A DNA stretch of 64,000 nt, from contig NZ_SLZF01000002.1 in NCBI RefSeq assembly GCF_004341515.1, positions 310,001-374,000 of the forward strand, in the 5' to 3' direction. Below the pieces are notes generated by a model. That model did not search any database, was not told the origin of the DNA, and was given only the letters and a program-made list of their open reading frames with translations. Each line of letters opens with the position of its first letter. Position 1 is the first letter of the stretch. The DNA comes from Allobosea sp. BK604. GTDB lineage: Bacteria; Pseudomonadota; Alphaproteobacteria; Rhizobiales; Beijerinckiaceae. The position numbers and the translations under genes are program-made. Of the stretch, positions 17,862 to 27,441 are shown one piece after another.

Positions 17862-19009
17862 TGGGAGGCTTCGCGAGCAGGGCCTCGGGATGGAGATGGC
17901 GTTTCAGGCGGCCGGCTTTTTTGCGCCGCCTGATGCCGCTCGTCGCGGCGTCGTTTCTCGCAGCCGGCGCCTTCGCGGCGACCTCCGTTGCGACGGCGCA
18001 GGCGCAGTTCGGCGTCAACCGGGTCAATCTCGCCTGGCTCGATGCCGGAGCCCGCGAAAAGGTTCTGGACCAGATCGCGCAGAGCGGCACCAAGCTGGTG
18101 CGGCTCTCGATCAGCGTTCCGATCGATGCCAGCATCGATGCGGTCAAGGTCGCGCATCAGAAGGGCCTCGCCATCCTGCTCGAGGTCTCGCTCAACAACC
18201 CGGCCTTCTACCCTGAGGGAACCGAGAAGCGCTCCGGCCGCGGCCGGATCTGGGACACGTACCGGCTCTCCGACGTCTCGCCGGATCAATATCGGACGGT
18301 GATCGGCGATGTCCTGCAGCGGATCGACCGGCTCGGCGTCCCGCTCGTCGCCGTCGAACCCGGCAACGAGATCAACTGGGGTCCCTATAACGGCGATCTC
18401 GACATCAAGGCGCAGGAAAAGACCCGCACAGCCCGCTCGTTGGCCGATATCGGCGATGTCGCTGCCGTCGAGCGCGGTGCGGCGAAATATGTGCAGTTGC
18501 TTCAGGTGACGCGGCAGGAGCTGGCGAAGACGAAGCTGAGCAGCCACGCCAAGCTCGTCTCGGCCGGGCTCTCCGACATTCCGCCGGAGCATGCCGACCG
18601 GCGCGGCGTCGACAGCATCGACCCGGCAAGCTTCACCGCGCTGCTGCGCAAGCACGGACTCGACAAGGCGGCGGATGCCTATGGCATCCATATCTATCCG
18701 GGCGGCGACGGCTCGCCGACGGCACGCGCTGAGCATGTCGACCAGGCGCTCTCGATCTGTCAGGCGCGGCCGGACGAGGGCAAGCCGTGCTGGATCACCG
18801 AATGGGGCTTCGCCAATACCGCCAAGACCTGCCCGGCCGATGACAGCCGGCGCGAACGCCTGGTCAAGGCGACGCGCGAGCGCTTCGCCGAGCTGATGCG
18901 GGCCGGTCGGATCGGGGCCGCCTTCTATTTCGACTGGGATGCCTCGACCTATGGCGTCTGGCGCTGTGGCGAGCTCTCTCCCGCCGGCCGCGCGGCGGTG
19001 ACGCCATGA
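17858..19009 (+). CDS. Exported glycoside hydrolase-like TIM-barrel protein (clan GH-A type)
   Basis: A 383-residue protein with a long basic N-terminus and hydrophobic core (about 24-45) followed by A-x-A, so it is probably exported or anchored. The body resembles a clan-A glycoside hydrolase barrel: an N-E pair in VEPGNEINW (N170-E171, acid/base) and a second Glu in WITEWGF (E315, nucleophile). Polysaccharide operons often carry such an enzyme to trim or release chains. The CAZy family cannot be fixed by eye. Starts and stops overlap by 4 nt with both neighbours. Confidence 0.75.
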   Translation: MMGGFASRASGWRWRFRRPAFLRRLMPLVAASFLAAGAFAATSVATAQAQFGVNRVNLAWLDAGAREKVLDQIAQSGTKLVRLSISVPIDASIDAVKVAHQKGLAILLEVSLNNPAFYPEGTEKRSGRGRIWDTYRLSDVSPDQYRTVIGDVLQRIDRLGVPLVAVEPGNEINWGPYNGDLDIKAQEKTRTARSLADIGDVAAVERGAAKYVQLLQVTRQELAKTKLSSHAKLVSAGLSDIPPEHADRRGVDSIDPASFTALLRKHGLDKAADAYGIHIYPGGDGSPTARAEHVDQALSICQARPDEGKPCWITEWGFANTAKTCPADDSRRERLVKATRERFAELMRAGRIGAAFYFDWDASTYGVWRCGELSPAGRAAVTP

Positions 19010-20190
19010 AGCTGAAGACCCTGATCATCGGCGGCTCCAACACCGTGATGCAGCCCGGCTATCTCTCCGCGCTGCTCGCGAGCATGGCGCGGCGCGGCAT
19101 TGAGCTCGATATCGTCGCGGATCTCGCCGTCGGTGGCACGACCAGCGCCTTCGGCCTCTACCAGCTCAAGATCCGCGAGCAGGAGCTCGCCGAATGCGAC
19201 CTGCTTCTGATCGAATATGCGCTGAACGATTTCTTCGTCTATGGCGACGAGCGCCGGCCGTTCCGGCATTGGGCGAGGTTCTATGAGGGCATCATCCGCT
19301 TCGCCCGCGAGCGCAATCCGAAGCTGCGCATCGCCACGATCATCTTCGGCCAGCGCAACGGCCCGTTCCTGACCTCGGTCCCCTCGATCGACGCCGGCAT
19401 CAACTACATCTCGCATTGCTACGGCACGATCTGCGTCGATGTCTCGCGAATGCTGATGCAGCGGCTCGGGCGCGATGTCGTCGGCCACCCAACCTTCTAT
19501 TCCGACCAGGGCCATTATGCCCGGCCGGTGACGACAACGATCGTCGCCAACATGATCGCTGACGAGCTGGAGCCGGCGCTCGCCACGCCGCCGCGTCCCG
19601 CGGCGCTGCCGCCGGCCATCGACCCGGAACACTTTGCCGGCGCCCGCGCGCTCGACGGCACCTGGCTGGCCAAGCGCCTCGGGCGCCCCATCGTGGACTA
19701 TGCCAACCGTCGCTTTTCCATCGCGGCCGTCGATCTCGGCCGGGACCGGCTGCGCTTCGACGTCGAGAAGGGCATGCTGCTCGCGCTGAACTATGTCTGC
19801 GAGCCGCGCACGCCGCCGCTCGATATCCAGCTCGGGGACGACATGCAGCGTGCGGCGCTGCTCAAGGGCGGGGTGCGCGACGGCATCTACAAGTTCCTGG
19901 TCTCGATGCTCAGCTTCGAGTTCCTGTACGGACCAACCCTGCTCGACATGCAGCAGACCCGGGCGCTGACCCTGTCGAGCGGGATCTCCGCGGCCGAGCA
20001 CAAGCAGCACGTGCCGAAAGACAGCATCCGGCATGAGAGCTTGCCGGCCGAGCCGGTGCTGCCGATCGCCGGCATTCTCTTTACCGGCAATCTCAAGACC
20101 TGCGCCATCGAGAAGGCGGCCGAGCCCCCTGCCCTGCCGGCAGAGCTGCCTGCCGAAGCCGCGCCCGCACTCATCGCGCAGAGCGCCTGA
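19006..20190 (+). CDS. SGNH/GDSL-type hydrolase or acyl esterase
   Basis: A 394-residue protein. The N-terminal ~190 residues have the SGNH blocks: GGSN (nucleophile S11), a GG at 43-44, A-L-N-D (N74) and S-D-x-x-H (D167, H170). It has no signal peptide, so it probably acts in the cytoplasm or inner-membrane face, for example on acyl groups of sugar precursors. The C-terminal ~200 residues, ending in a Pro/Ala-rich tail, are unassigned. Last gene of the operon, overlapping the hydrolase gene by 4 nt. Confidence 0.75.
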   Translation: MKLKTLIIGGSNTVMQPGYLSALLASMARRGIELDIVADLAVGGTTSAFGLYQLKIREQELAECDLLLIEYALNDFFVYGDERRPFRHWARFYEGIIRFARERNPKLRIATIIFGQRNGPFLTSVPSIDAGINYISHCYGTICVDVSRMLMQRLGRDVVGHPTFYSDQGHYARPVTTTIVANMIADELEPALATPPRPAALPPAIDPEHFAGARALDGTWLAKRLGRPIVDYANRRFSIAAVDLGRDRLRFDVEKGMLLALNYVCEPRTPPLDIQLGDDMQRAALLKGGVRDGIYKFLVSMLSFEFLYGPTLLDMQQTRALTLSSGISAAEHKQHVPKDSIRHESLPAEPVLPIAGILFTGNLKTCAIEKAAEPPALPAELPAEAAPALIAQSA

Positions 20191-20346
20191 TCCGCTTTCA
20201 GCCCATGCGCCGATCGGTTCACGGAAACGTGCGCCGATCCACGCCCGATAGCCGCCCCCCGGCCGAGAAACCTCGGTGCGCCACGCTTGCGAAAGCCGAC
20301 CGGCGGACTATGTCTGGGTCGAAGGGGTCGTTTCGCGGAGGTCCAC

Positions 20347-20559
20347 ATGCTCCACGGGAGACTAAGACAGTTCCACTGCCAATCGGTCGAGAAAGCGCGC
20401 GAGGCGGGCATTCCGGCCTATTTCCTCGATGAGTTCGACGGCGTTCTGCGTGTCCTTCCGGATGGAAGGAAGGAGCGCATCGTCATCAGCGAGGGCAGGC
20501 CAATCGTTCATACGATCGGCCATATTCAGGTCCAGCCTCAGCAGATCAGCCTGAGCTGA
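20347..20559 (+). CDS. Small conserved-looking protein of unknown function
   Basis: Seventy residues, no membrane segment. GGAGG lies 5-6 nt before the ATG at 20347, which is why this start is preferred to an earlier in-frame ATG at 20287. The sequence (GIPAYFLDEFDGVLRVLPDGRKERI) reads like a compact alpha/beta protein, but I do not recognise a family. It is 156 bp downstream of the polysaccharide operon and convergent with the SURF1 gene, 22 bp away. Confidence 0.6.
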   Translation: MLHGRLRQFHCQSVEKAREAGIPAYFLDEFDGVLRVLPDGRKERIVISEGRPIVHTIGHIQVQPQQISLS

Positions 20560-20581
20560 CACCCTCATAAAAATACAATGA

Positions 20582-21331
20582 TCAAGCCGCCGGCGGCTCG
20601 TCTGGTCTGGCTCGGACCAGATACGCAGCCGCCGCGGCGCTCATCAGAGCGAGGCAGAACCAGGTCAGCGCATAGACGAGATGCGTGTTGCGGAAGATGA
20701 CCTGGGTCATCCCGCCCTGCGGCAGCGGGCCGGGCTCGGAGGCAGCATCGGCATCGACGAAATAGGGCGCGACCTCGCCGAGGCCGCGCTCCTGCGCGAT
20801 CGCGGCGACGTCGCGTGAGTACCAGCGCCCCGCCGCGGGATCGTTGGCGCGCAGGAAGCCGCCGCCCGGCTTACTCAGCCGCAGCAGCCCGACCACGCGC
20901 GTCTCGTCGCCAGCCGCCTTGCGCCGCTCATCGGGACCGCGGCGCACGTCCGGCACGAAACCGCGATTGACGAGGACCGTGAAGCCCGCCTCGGTCCGGA
21001 ACGGCGCCAACACCCAGAAGCCCGGGCCGCGCTCGGTCACCGCCATGGCCAGCGTCTCCGGCGCGTCGAGATAGCGTCCCTGCATGGCGACGCGACGATA
21101 TTCGTCGTCGCCGGCACTGACGCCCTGCCAGTCGGCCGGCCCCGGCGCGGCGGCGGGCGGCGCATGAATGCGCGCGTCGACCCGCGCGATCAGATCGAGC
21201 TTCCAGGCCCGTCGCTGAACCTGCCAGAGGCCGAGGCTGGTGAAGACCAGGACGAGCAGGCAGGTCAGCGCGAGGAAGGCGTATCGCCCCGCGCCCGAGC
21301 GGCGCCGCGCCGGCGCCTGCGGCAGCGTCAC
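20582..21331 (-). CDS. SURF1 family oxidase assembly protein
   Basis: A 249-residue protein with one membrane helix near each end (about 17-36 and 216-238), as in SURF1/Shy1. Family signatures are LGLWQVQRRAWK after helix 1, RWYSRDV in the middle and NTHLVYALTWFCLALM in the last helix. SURF1 proteins help insert haem into haem-copper oxidase subunit I. The start is GTG at 21331 with GAGGG 6 nt upstream, 9 nt after cyoD, so it belongs to the cyo operon and presumably serves that quinol oxidase. Confidence 0.92.
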   Translation of the reverse strand: MTLPQAPARRRSGAGRYAFLALTCLLVLVFTSLGLWQVQRRAWKLDLIARVDARIHAPPAAAPGPADWQGVSAGDDEYRRVAMQGRYLDAPETLAMAVTERGPGFWVLAPFRTEAGFTVLVNRGFVPDVRRGPDERRKAAGDETRVVGLLRLSKPGGGFLRANDPAAGRWYSRDVAAIAQERGLGEVAPYFVDADAASEPGPLPQGGMTQVIFRNTHLVYALTWFCLALMSAAAAAYLVRARPDEPPAA

Positions 21332-21340
21332 GGCCTGCCC

Positions 21341-21745
21341 TCACATCCGATGCATGTCCGGCATCATGTTGGCGTTGAGGTGGTACATCACCCAGAGCGA
21401 ACCGGAGAGCGCGATCACCACGATGATGATGGTGAAGATCAGCGCCATCATCGACCAGCCGCCCTCGGCGCGGCCGTTCATGTGCAGGAAATAGATCATG
21501 TGCACGACGATCTGGACGGCGGCGAACCCCATGATGACGAGCGCCGTCAGCGTCGAGTTGCCGAGCACATCGGCCATCACCAGCCAGAACGGGATCGCGG
21601 TCAGGATGACCGAGAGCACGAAGCCGGTGACATAGCCGCGCAGGCTGCCATGGGGCGCCTCGTGGGCGTCATGGTCCGTGGCGTGGCTCTCGCCGTGATG
21701 GCCCTGGGCGTGATGGCCTTGGGCGTGATCCTGGCTTCCGCTCAT
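21341..21745 (-). CDS. cyoD: Cytochrome bo3 quinol oxidase subunit IV
   Basis: A 134-residue protein with a His-rich N-terminal stretch (about residues 6-33) that could bind metal, then three membrane helices and the family segment MIYFLHMN. CyoD is the small subunit that supports assembly of the CuB site. ATG at 21745 overlaps the cyoC stop (ATGA, 21742-21745). The longer open frame upstream is an antisense-like extension inside cyoC and is not used. Confidence 0.92.
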   Translation of the reverse strand: MSGSQDHAQGHHAQGHHGESHATDHDAHEAPHGSLRGYVTGFVLSVILTAIPFWLVMADVLGNSTLTALVIMGFAAVQIVVHMIYFLHMNGRAEGGWSMMALIFTIIIVVIALSGSLWVMYHLNANMMPDMHRM

Positions 21746-22383
21746 TTCAGCACGCCCATCAGGTAGACGAAGGTGAAGACGCCGATCCAGACGACGTCGA
21801 GGAAGTGCCAGAACATGCTCAGGCACATCAGCCGGCGGCGGTTGGCCTCGATCAGCCCGCGCCGGGAGACCTGGACCATCAGCACGGTCAGCCAGAGCAG
21901 GCCGAAGCTGACATGCAGCCCGTGGGTGCCGACCAGGGTGAAGAAGGAGGAGAGGAAGGCGCTGCGCTGCGGCGTCGCGCCCTCGTGGATCAGGTGCGAG
22001 AACTCGTAGAGCTCGATCCCGATGAAGGCGAGGCCGAACAGGCCGGTGACCACGAGCCAGCCCTGCACCGCCGCCTGGCGACCCTTGTCCATCGCCAGCA
22101 TGGCGAAGCCATAGGTGATCGAGGAAATCAGCAACATGGTGGTATTGACCGCCACCAGCCTGAGATCGAAGAGGTCGGCGCCGGACGGGCCGGCGGCGTA
22201 GTTGCGGCCGAGCACCCCGAATGTCGCGAACAGCACCGCGAAGACGAGGCAGTCGCTCATCAGGTAGATCCAGAAGCCGAGCATGGTCGAGCCGCCGGAG
22301 TGCTCGTGCTCGTCTTCCTTGACGTAGAACACCGGAGCGCCGTTGGCGGCCTGGGCCTGTGCTGTCGCGGTCTCCATCGTCAT
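21742..22383 (-). CDS. cyoC: Cytochrome bo3 quinol oxidase subunit III
   Basis: A 213-residue protein with five predicted helices and the subunit III hallmarks [22 protein letters not shown] near the start, ELYEFSHLI in the middle and [22 protein letters not shown] at the end. It starts 3 nt after the cyoB stop and overlaps cyoD, so it is tightly coupled in the cyoABCD operon. Confidence 0.95.
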   Translation of the reverse strand: MTMETATAQAQAANGAPVFYVKEDEHEHSGGSTMLGFWIYLMSDCLVFAVLFATFGVLGRNYAAGPSGADLFDLRLVAVNTTMLLISSITYGFAMLAMDKGRQAAVQGWLVVTGLFGLAFIGIELYEFSHLIHEGATPQRSAFLSSFFTLVGTHGLHVSFGLLWLTVLMVQVSRRGLIEANRRRLMCLSMFWHFLDVVWIGVFTFVYLMGVLK

Positions 22384-22386
22384 GCC

Positions 22387-24387
22387 TCAAGCCCGCCCGA
22401 GAAGGTCGCTGCGCGCATCCTCTTCGCGCAGGACGGTGTCGGCCGAGATGTGAAAATCGCGGTCGTAGTTGAAGCTATGGATGATCACGCTGGCCACGGC
22501 GGCGACGAAGGACAGGGCCGCGAGCCACCAGATGTACCAGATCAGCGCGAAGCCGCAGAGCGTGGCGAACCCGGCGATGATCACGCCGGCGCCGGTGTTC
22601 CGGGGCATATGGATCGGCCTGAACCCGGTCAGGGGCCGCTGATAGCCGCGCTTCTTCATGTCCGCCCAGGAATCATGATCGTGGATCACGGGCGTGAAGG
22701 CGAAATTATAATCCGGCGGCGGCGAGGAGGTCGACCATTCCAGCGTGCGCCCGTCCCAGGGGTCGCCGGTCGTGTCGCGCAGCTGCTCCCGGCGCATGAT
22801 GCTCACCGCGATCTGCACGAGGAAGCAGAGGATGCCGAGCAGGATCAGCACGGCGCCGATCGCGGCGACGACGAACCAGATCTGCAGCGAGGGATCCTCG
22901 AAGCGGTTGAGCCGGCGCGTCACGCCCATCAGGCCGAGCACGTAGAGCGGCATGAAGGCGACGTAGAAACCGACTACCCAGAACCAGAAGGAGAGATGGC
23001 CCCAGAACGGATCGAGCTTGAAGCCGAAGGCCTTCGGGAACCAGTAGGCGATGCCGGCGAAGACGCCGAAGACCACGCCGCCGATGATGACATTGTGGAA
23101 ATGCGCCACCAGGAACAGGCTGTTATGCAGCACGAAATCGGCCGGCGGCACCGCCAGCATGACGCCGGTCATGCCGCCGATGACGAAGGTCAGCATGAAC
23201 GCGACGAGCCACATCATCGGCAGCTCGAAGCGGATGCGGCCGCGATACATCGTGAACAGCCAGTTGAAGATCTTCGCGCCCGTCGGGATCGAGATGATCA
23301 TCGTCGTGATGCCGAAGAAGGAATTCACGCTGGCGCCCGAGCCCATCGTGAAGAAATGGTGCAGCCAGACAAGATAGGACAGGATGGTGATGACCACCGT
23401 CGCATAGACCATCGAGCCGTAGCCGAAGAGGCGCTTGCCGCAGAAGGTCGAGGCCACCTCCGAATAGATGCCGAAGGCCGGCAGGATCAGGATGTAGACC
23501 TCCGGATGGCCCCAGATCCAGATCAGGTTCACGTACATCATCGGGTTGCCGCCGAGATCGTTCGTGAAGAAGTTCATGCCGACATAACGGTCGAGCGCCA
23601 GCAGCGCGAGCGTCGCCGCCAGGATCGGGAAGGTCGCGACGATGAGGATGTTGGTGCAGAGCGCAGTCCAGGTGAAGACCGGCATCTTCATCAGGTCCAT
23701 GCCGGGCGCCCGCATCTTGACGATGGTCGCGACGAGGTTGACGCCGGACAGGGTCGTGCCGATGCCCGCGACCTGCAGCCCCCATAGGTAATAGTCGACG
23801 CCGACCCCGGGCGAGTAGGCGGCCCCGGAGAGCGGCGGATAGGCGAGCCAGCCCGTCCTGGCGAATTCGCCGACGAAGAGCGAGGTCATCACCAGGACGG
23901 CGCCGCCGACCGTCATCCAGAAGCTGAAATTGTTGAGGAAGGGGAAGGAGACGTCGCGCGCGCCGATCTGCAAGGGCACGACGAAATTCATCAGCCCGGT
24001 GACGAAGGGCATCGCCACGAAAAAGATCATGATCACGCCATGGGCGGTGAAGATCTGGTCGTAATGGTGCGGCGGCAGATAGCCGTCGCTGCCGGCGAAG
24101 GCGATCGCCTGCTGGCCACGCATCATCAGCGCGTCGGCGAAACCGCGCAGCAGCATGACCACGCCGAGGATCATGTACATGATCCCGATCTTCTTGTGGT
24201 CGACGCTCGTGAACCACTCATGCCAGAGATAGCCCCAGGCCTTCAGCCAGGTGACGAGCGCGAGCAGCGCGATGCCGCCGAGCGCCACGACGATGAAGGT
24301 GACGACCAGGATCGGCTCGTGCAGCGGCAGCGCCTCGAGCGTGAAGCGGCCGAAGACCAGTTTCCACCAGTCGGGATAGGAGGTCAT
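22387..24387 (-). CDS. cyoB: Cytochrome bo3 quinol oxidase subunit I
   Basis: A 666-residue haem-copper oxidase catalytic subunit, the length of E. coli CyoB. The CuB/haem signature [15 protein letters not shown] is present with its cross-linkable His-Tyr and proton-channel Glu. The quinone-site residues known from E. coli (R71, D75, H98, Q101) occur here at R81, D85, H108 and Q111, and the haem b ligand at H116, so it should be a ubiquinol rather than a cytochrome c oxidase. It reduces O2 to water in the inner membrane and pumps protons. It lies 20 nt after cyoA. Confidence 0.96.
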   Translation of the reverse strand: MTSYPDWWKLVFGRFTLEALPLHEPILVVTFIVVALGGIALLALVTWLKAWGYLWHEWFTSVDHKKIGIMYMILGVVMLLRGFADALMMRGQQAIAFAGSDGYLPPHHYDQIFTAHGVIMIFFVAMPFVTGLMNFVVPLQIGARDVSFPFLNNFSFWMTVGGAVLVMTSLFVGEFARTGWLAYPPLSGAAYSPGVGVDYYLWGLQVAGIGTTLSGVNLVATIVKMRAPGMDLMKMPVFTWTALCTNILIVATFPILAATLALLALDRYVGMNFFTNDLGGNPMMYVNLIWIWGHPEVYILILPAFGIYSEVASTFCGKRLFGYGSMVYATVVITILSYLVWLHHFFTMGSGASVNSFFGITTMIISIPTGAKIFNWLFTMYRGRIRFELPMMWLVAFMLTFVIGGMTGVMLAVPPADFVLHNSLFLVAHFHNVIIGGVVFGVFAGIAYWFPKAFGFKLDPFWGHLSFWFWVVGFYVAFMPLYVLGLMGVTRRLNRFEDPSLQIWFVVAAIGAVLILLGILCFLVQIAVSIMRREQLRDTTGDPWDGRTLEWSTSSPPPDYNFAFTPVIHDHDSWADMKKRGYQRPLTGFRPIHMPRNTGAGVIIAGFATLCGFALIWYIWWLAALSFVAAVASVIIHSFNYDRDFHISADTVLREEDARSDLLGRA

Positions 24388-24407
24388 GGGGTCCTCGTCT
24401 CGCTAGC

Positions 24408-25490
24408 TCAGTCGGCGAGGCGGGCGGTCGCGCCCGCCGTGCCGTAGACATCGGTCGGCGTGCAGATCGCCGTCACGAAGGGGCGCGGCGGCAGCGGCTG
24501 GCCGCCCCGGCGCTGGTTCCCGTCGTCGCCCAGCGTCATGACGGTCGCGATGCCCTCCTTGCCACCGCCCCCCTTGGCGTCCATCGCCATCATGTCGCGC
24601 GTGCACATCCTGGCGCGGTCGACGCATCGATTGAGCACGGCCTCGAAGAGATCCGGCGCCACATCGCGGAACTGCCTGATGGGCTCGCGCTCGCTCGGCT
24701 TCTCCAGCGTGAGATAATCTTCACGCTGGAGCGGCCCGCCCTTCTCGCGCGCAGCCCGGGTCCAGTCCTCGAAGCGCTGGCTATCGACGCCGTGGAAGCG
24801 GAAGCGCATGTCGGAGAAGCCGGCGCCGCTATAATTCGCGGAAAAACCCTCATAGTCGCCGGCATGGTTGATCACGGCGTTGAGCTTGGTCTGCATGCCT
24901 GGCATCGCATAGATCTGGCCAGCGAGCGCGGGGATGAAGAGCGAGTTCATCACCGAGGAGGCGGTGATGCGGAACTCGATGGGCCGGTCGACCGGCGCCA
25001 CGACCTCGTTGAGCGAGGCGATGCCCTGCTCGGGATACATGAAGAGCCATTTCCAATCGAGCGCCACGACCTGGATGACCAGCGGCTTCGGCAGGGGCGC
25101 GACATCGCCCGTCTTCACGACCAGGGCGGGCTTCGCCGCGCTGATCCGGCCCAATGGCCGGTAGGGATCGAGCAAATGAGTGCCCATCCAGGTGATCGCG
25201 CCGATGACGATGATGATCAGCAGCGGCACCGACCAGATCACCACCTCGAGCGGCAGGGAATGGTGCCAGTCGGGATCATAGGTCGCCCTGGCCGAGGCGC
25301 GGTAGCGCCAGGCGAAGAACACGGTCAGCGCCATCACCGGGATGATGATGATCAGCATGAGCGCCGTGGAGGCAAACAGGATATTTCTCTGCTGCAATGC
25401 AACATCGCCGGATGGCGACAATAGCACCATCTGGCAACCGCCGAGCAGGGCAAATAGCGGAAGAGCCGCTAGAAATCGACCAATTCGCAA
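24408..25490 (-). CDS. cyoA: Cytochrome bo3 quinol oxidase subunit II, lipoprotein
   Basis: About 360 residues. From the TTG at 25490 the protein opens with a short lipoprotein signal peptide ending in the lipobox L-L-G-G-C, then two membrane helices and the cupredoxin domain (ALDWKWLFMYPEQGIASLNE). The CuA cysteines of cytochrome c oxidases are absent, which fits a quinol oxidase. A GGGAGGT Shine-Dalgarno sequence lies about 10 nt before this TTG, whereas the ATG at 25571 has none and would put 27 polar residues before the signal peptide; I therefore prefer TTG. The C-terminal ~55 residues after the cupredoxin domain are longer than in E. coli CyoA. Confidence 0.9.
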   Translation of the reverse strand: MRIGRFLAALPLFALLGGCQMVLLSPSGDVALQQRNILFASTALMLIIIIPVMALTVFFAWRYRASARATYDPDWHHSLPLEVVIWSVPLLIIIVIGAITWMGTHLLDPYRPLGRISAAKPALVVKTGDVAPLPKPLVIQVVALDWKWLFMYPEQGIASLNEVVAPVDRPIEFRITASSVMNSLFIPALAGQIYAMPGMQTKLNAVINHAGDYEGFSANYSGAGFSDMRFRFHGVDSQRFEDWTRAAREKGGPLQREDYLTLEKPSEREPIRQFRDVAPDLFEAVLNRCVDRARMCTRDMMAMDAKGGGGKEGIATVMTLGDDGNQRRGGQPLPPRPFVTAICTPTDVYGTAGATARLAD

Positions 25491-25675
25491 GAGACTCGAG
25501 ACCTCCCTGCTCCGGGAACGCCCTTCTCTATCGCCATCCTTTCGCACCGCACATAAGACAATCTGTCCCATTGCGGCGGTTTGACGGGTGGCTTCTATCC
25601 ACCGTATCCATTTGTATCAGGTGCGGGCAAGACCGGTGCTGTCCGGGGGACCCCGCCAACGAGGAATTCCCGGTC

Positions 25676-27001
25676 ATGAGCGCTGACGCAGCGAGCCATT
25701 CATCGGGTCACCTGACGGACGAGCAGGGGCGCGACCATGTCTCGCCCGGCGAGATCGCCATCGGCGTCATCATCGGGCGCACCTCGGAATATTTCGACTT
25801 CTTCGTCTTCGGCCTCGGCTGCGTCCTGGTCTTTCCCGAGCTGGTCTTTCCCTTCACCGACCGGCTGACCGCGACGCTCTACGCCTTCGCCATCTTCGCG
25901 CTCGCCTTCGTCACGCGCCCGATCGGCACCGTGCTGTTCATGGCGATCGACCGCCATTACGGCCGGGCGACCAAGCTGACGGTCGCGCTCTTCATGCTCG
26001 GCGGCTCGACGGCTGCGATCGCCTTCCTGCCGGGCTATGAGACGATCGGCATCTGGTCGGCGATCATCCTGATCATCTTCCGCCTCTTGCAGGGCGGCGC
26101 GCTCGGCGGCGCCTGGGACGGCCTGTCATCCCTGCTCGCGCTCAATGCGCCGGAGAACCGGCGCGGCTGGTTCGCGATGCTGCCGCAGCTCGGGGCGCCG
26201 CTCGGCTTCATCCTCGCCGCCGGCCTCTTCGCCTATTTCGAGGGCGCGCTGTCGAAGGAGGATTTCCTCAGCTGGGGCTGGCGCTATCCCTTCTTCGTGG
26301 CGCTGACGATCAATGTCGTGGCGCTGTTCGCGCGGCTGCGCATGGTTGCGACCCATGAATTCGCCGAGCTGATGGACACACGCGAGCTCATGCCCAGCCC
26401 GGTCTTCGAGCTGATCCGTGCCCATGGCAGCACGCTCATCCTCGGCGCCTTCGTGCCGCTGGCGAGCTTTGCGCTCTTCCACCTCGTCACGATTTTCCCG
26501 GTGAGCTGGATCAATCTCTTCACCGAGCGCTCGGTCTCGGAATTCCTGATGGTGCAGGCCGCAGGCGGCGTGGTCGGCGCCGGCGCGATCGTCACCTCCG
26601 GCCTGATCGCCGACCAGATCGGCCGTCGCAACACATTGCTGCTCTCGGGCGCGATGATCGGCCTGTTCAGCCTGTCGAGCATCATCGCCCCGCTGCTCTT
26701 CGGCGACAGCCTGGCCGGACAGACGATCTACGTCATCATCGGCTTCGGCCTGCTCGGCCTCTCCTACGGGCAAACTGCCGGCGCCGTGGCCTCGAGCTTC
26801 GGCACGCAATATCGCTATACCGGCGCGGCGCTGACATCCGACCTCGCCTGGCTGCTGGGAGCCGGCTTCGCGCCATTGGTGGCGCTGACCGTCTCGAGCA
26901 AATTCGGCCTCGCCTGGGTCGGCGTCTACCTGCTCTCGGGCGCGCTCTGCACGCTCGCGGCGCTGGCGATCGATCGGCGGCTACAGGCACGCTACGGCTG
27001 A
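25676..27001 (+). CDS. MFS transporter of the metabolite:H+ symporter type
   Basis: A 441-residue protein with twelve predicted membrane helices. The opening IGRTSEYFDFFVFGLGCVLVFPELVFP and the loop RPIGTVLFMAIDRHYGR between helices 2 and 3 are the MHS/MFS signatures (compare ProP, KgtP, ShiA). Substrate unknown; carboxylates or betaines are the family norm. ATG at 25676 is taken, with GAGG about 9 nt upstream, because the open frame extending back to 25397 crosses the cyoA coding region. It is divergent from cyoA, with about 185 bp between the starts. Confidence 0.85.
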   Translation: MSADAASHSSGHLTDEQGRDHVSPGEIAIGVIIGRTSEYFDFFVFGLGCVLVFPELVFPFTDRLTATLYAFAIFALAFVTRPIGTVLFMAIDRHYGRATKLTVALFMLGGSTAAIAFLPGYETIGIWSAIILIIFRLLQGGALGGAWDGLSSLLALNAPENRRGWFAMLPQLGAPLGFILAAGLFAYFEGALSKEDFLSWGWRYPFFVALTINVVALFARLRMVATHEFAELMDTRELMPSPVFELIRAHGSTLILGAFVPLASFALFHLVTIFPVSWINLFTERSVSEFLMVQAAGGVVGAGAIVTSGLIADQIGRRNTLLLSGAMIGLFSLSSIIAPLLFGDSLAGQTIYVIIGFGLLGLSYGQTAGAVASSFGTQYRYTGAALTSDLAWLLGAGFAPLVALTVSSKFGLAWVGVYLLSGALCTLAALAIDRRLQARYG

Positions 27002-27011
27002 GCCGAGGGCA

Positions 27012-27115
27012 TAGAGCATTTTCAAGCGAAGTGGGCACCGGTTCGCCTACGGAAAATGCGTCAAGCCAAACAGATAAAGCGCTTCCGCGATTCTGAGAAT
27101 CGCAGAAGCGCTCTG
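27012..27115. repeat. Copy 1 of a ~104-bp palindromic intergenic repeat
   Basis: Begins TAGAGCATTTTC and ends GCGCTCT, and includes the segment ACCGGTTCGC and a strong inner hairpin (about 27079-27112, 16-bp arms with one mismatch). It is related in layout to the copy at 51103-51206. It lies 11 bp after the MFS stop. The remaining sequence to 27441 holds a terminator-like hairpin and no supportable gene. Confidence 0.75.
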
Positions 27116-27188
27116 GCATTTGCGGGAGCTGTCACTCGACCGTGATCCCGCGCCGCCCCAAAGAAGCCGGGTGACATGACCGTAAAAA

Positions 27189-27214
27189 GCCCCGTCAGCC
27201 GGAACTGACGGGGC
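27189..27214 (-). terminator. Intrinsic terminator facing the minus strand
   Basis: A perfect 10-bp stem (GCCCCGTCAG, 27189-27198, with its complement 27205-27214), 6-nt loop, followed on the minus strand by TTTTT (27184-27188). The nearest minus-strand gene upstream is the lipoprotein at 28119-27745, beyond a plus-strand gene, so the transcript it ends is not obvious. Confidence 0.7.
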
Positions 27215-27441
27215 CAAGGACATCGTGGTGTAATCGCAAGAGCTGCGCGGAAAACGTGCGTGGCACGGCTTGGTTCCAAACAACAGGCCCGCCGCCAGTT
27301 TTCGAGAGCGGTGCGCCCGGCACAGTCCCGCAACAAGCCGAATTTGGGTAGCCGTGTTAGCGAATTGCTCATCACGCTTCATCCGGCCGATTGCAGCTTC
27401 AGCGTGTGCGTGCTGGCGTGGCGCGATGGTGGAGGACTGCC

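Noticed and set aside
21805-23787. A 660-codon plus-strand open frame opposite cyoB and cyoC
   Set aside because: It runs through the unmistakable oxidase subunit genes and its translation is His/Asp/Arg-rich without structure.
25587-25603. GGTGG-CTTCTAT-CCACC inverted repeat between cyoA and the MFS gene
   Set aside because: Only 5-bp arms with a 7-nt spacer, which is expected by chance in GC-rich DNA; no matching site elsewhere.
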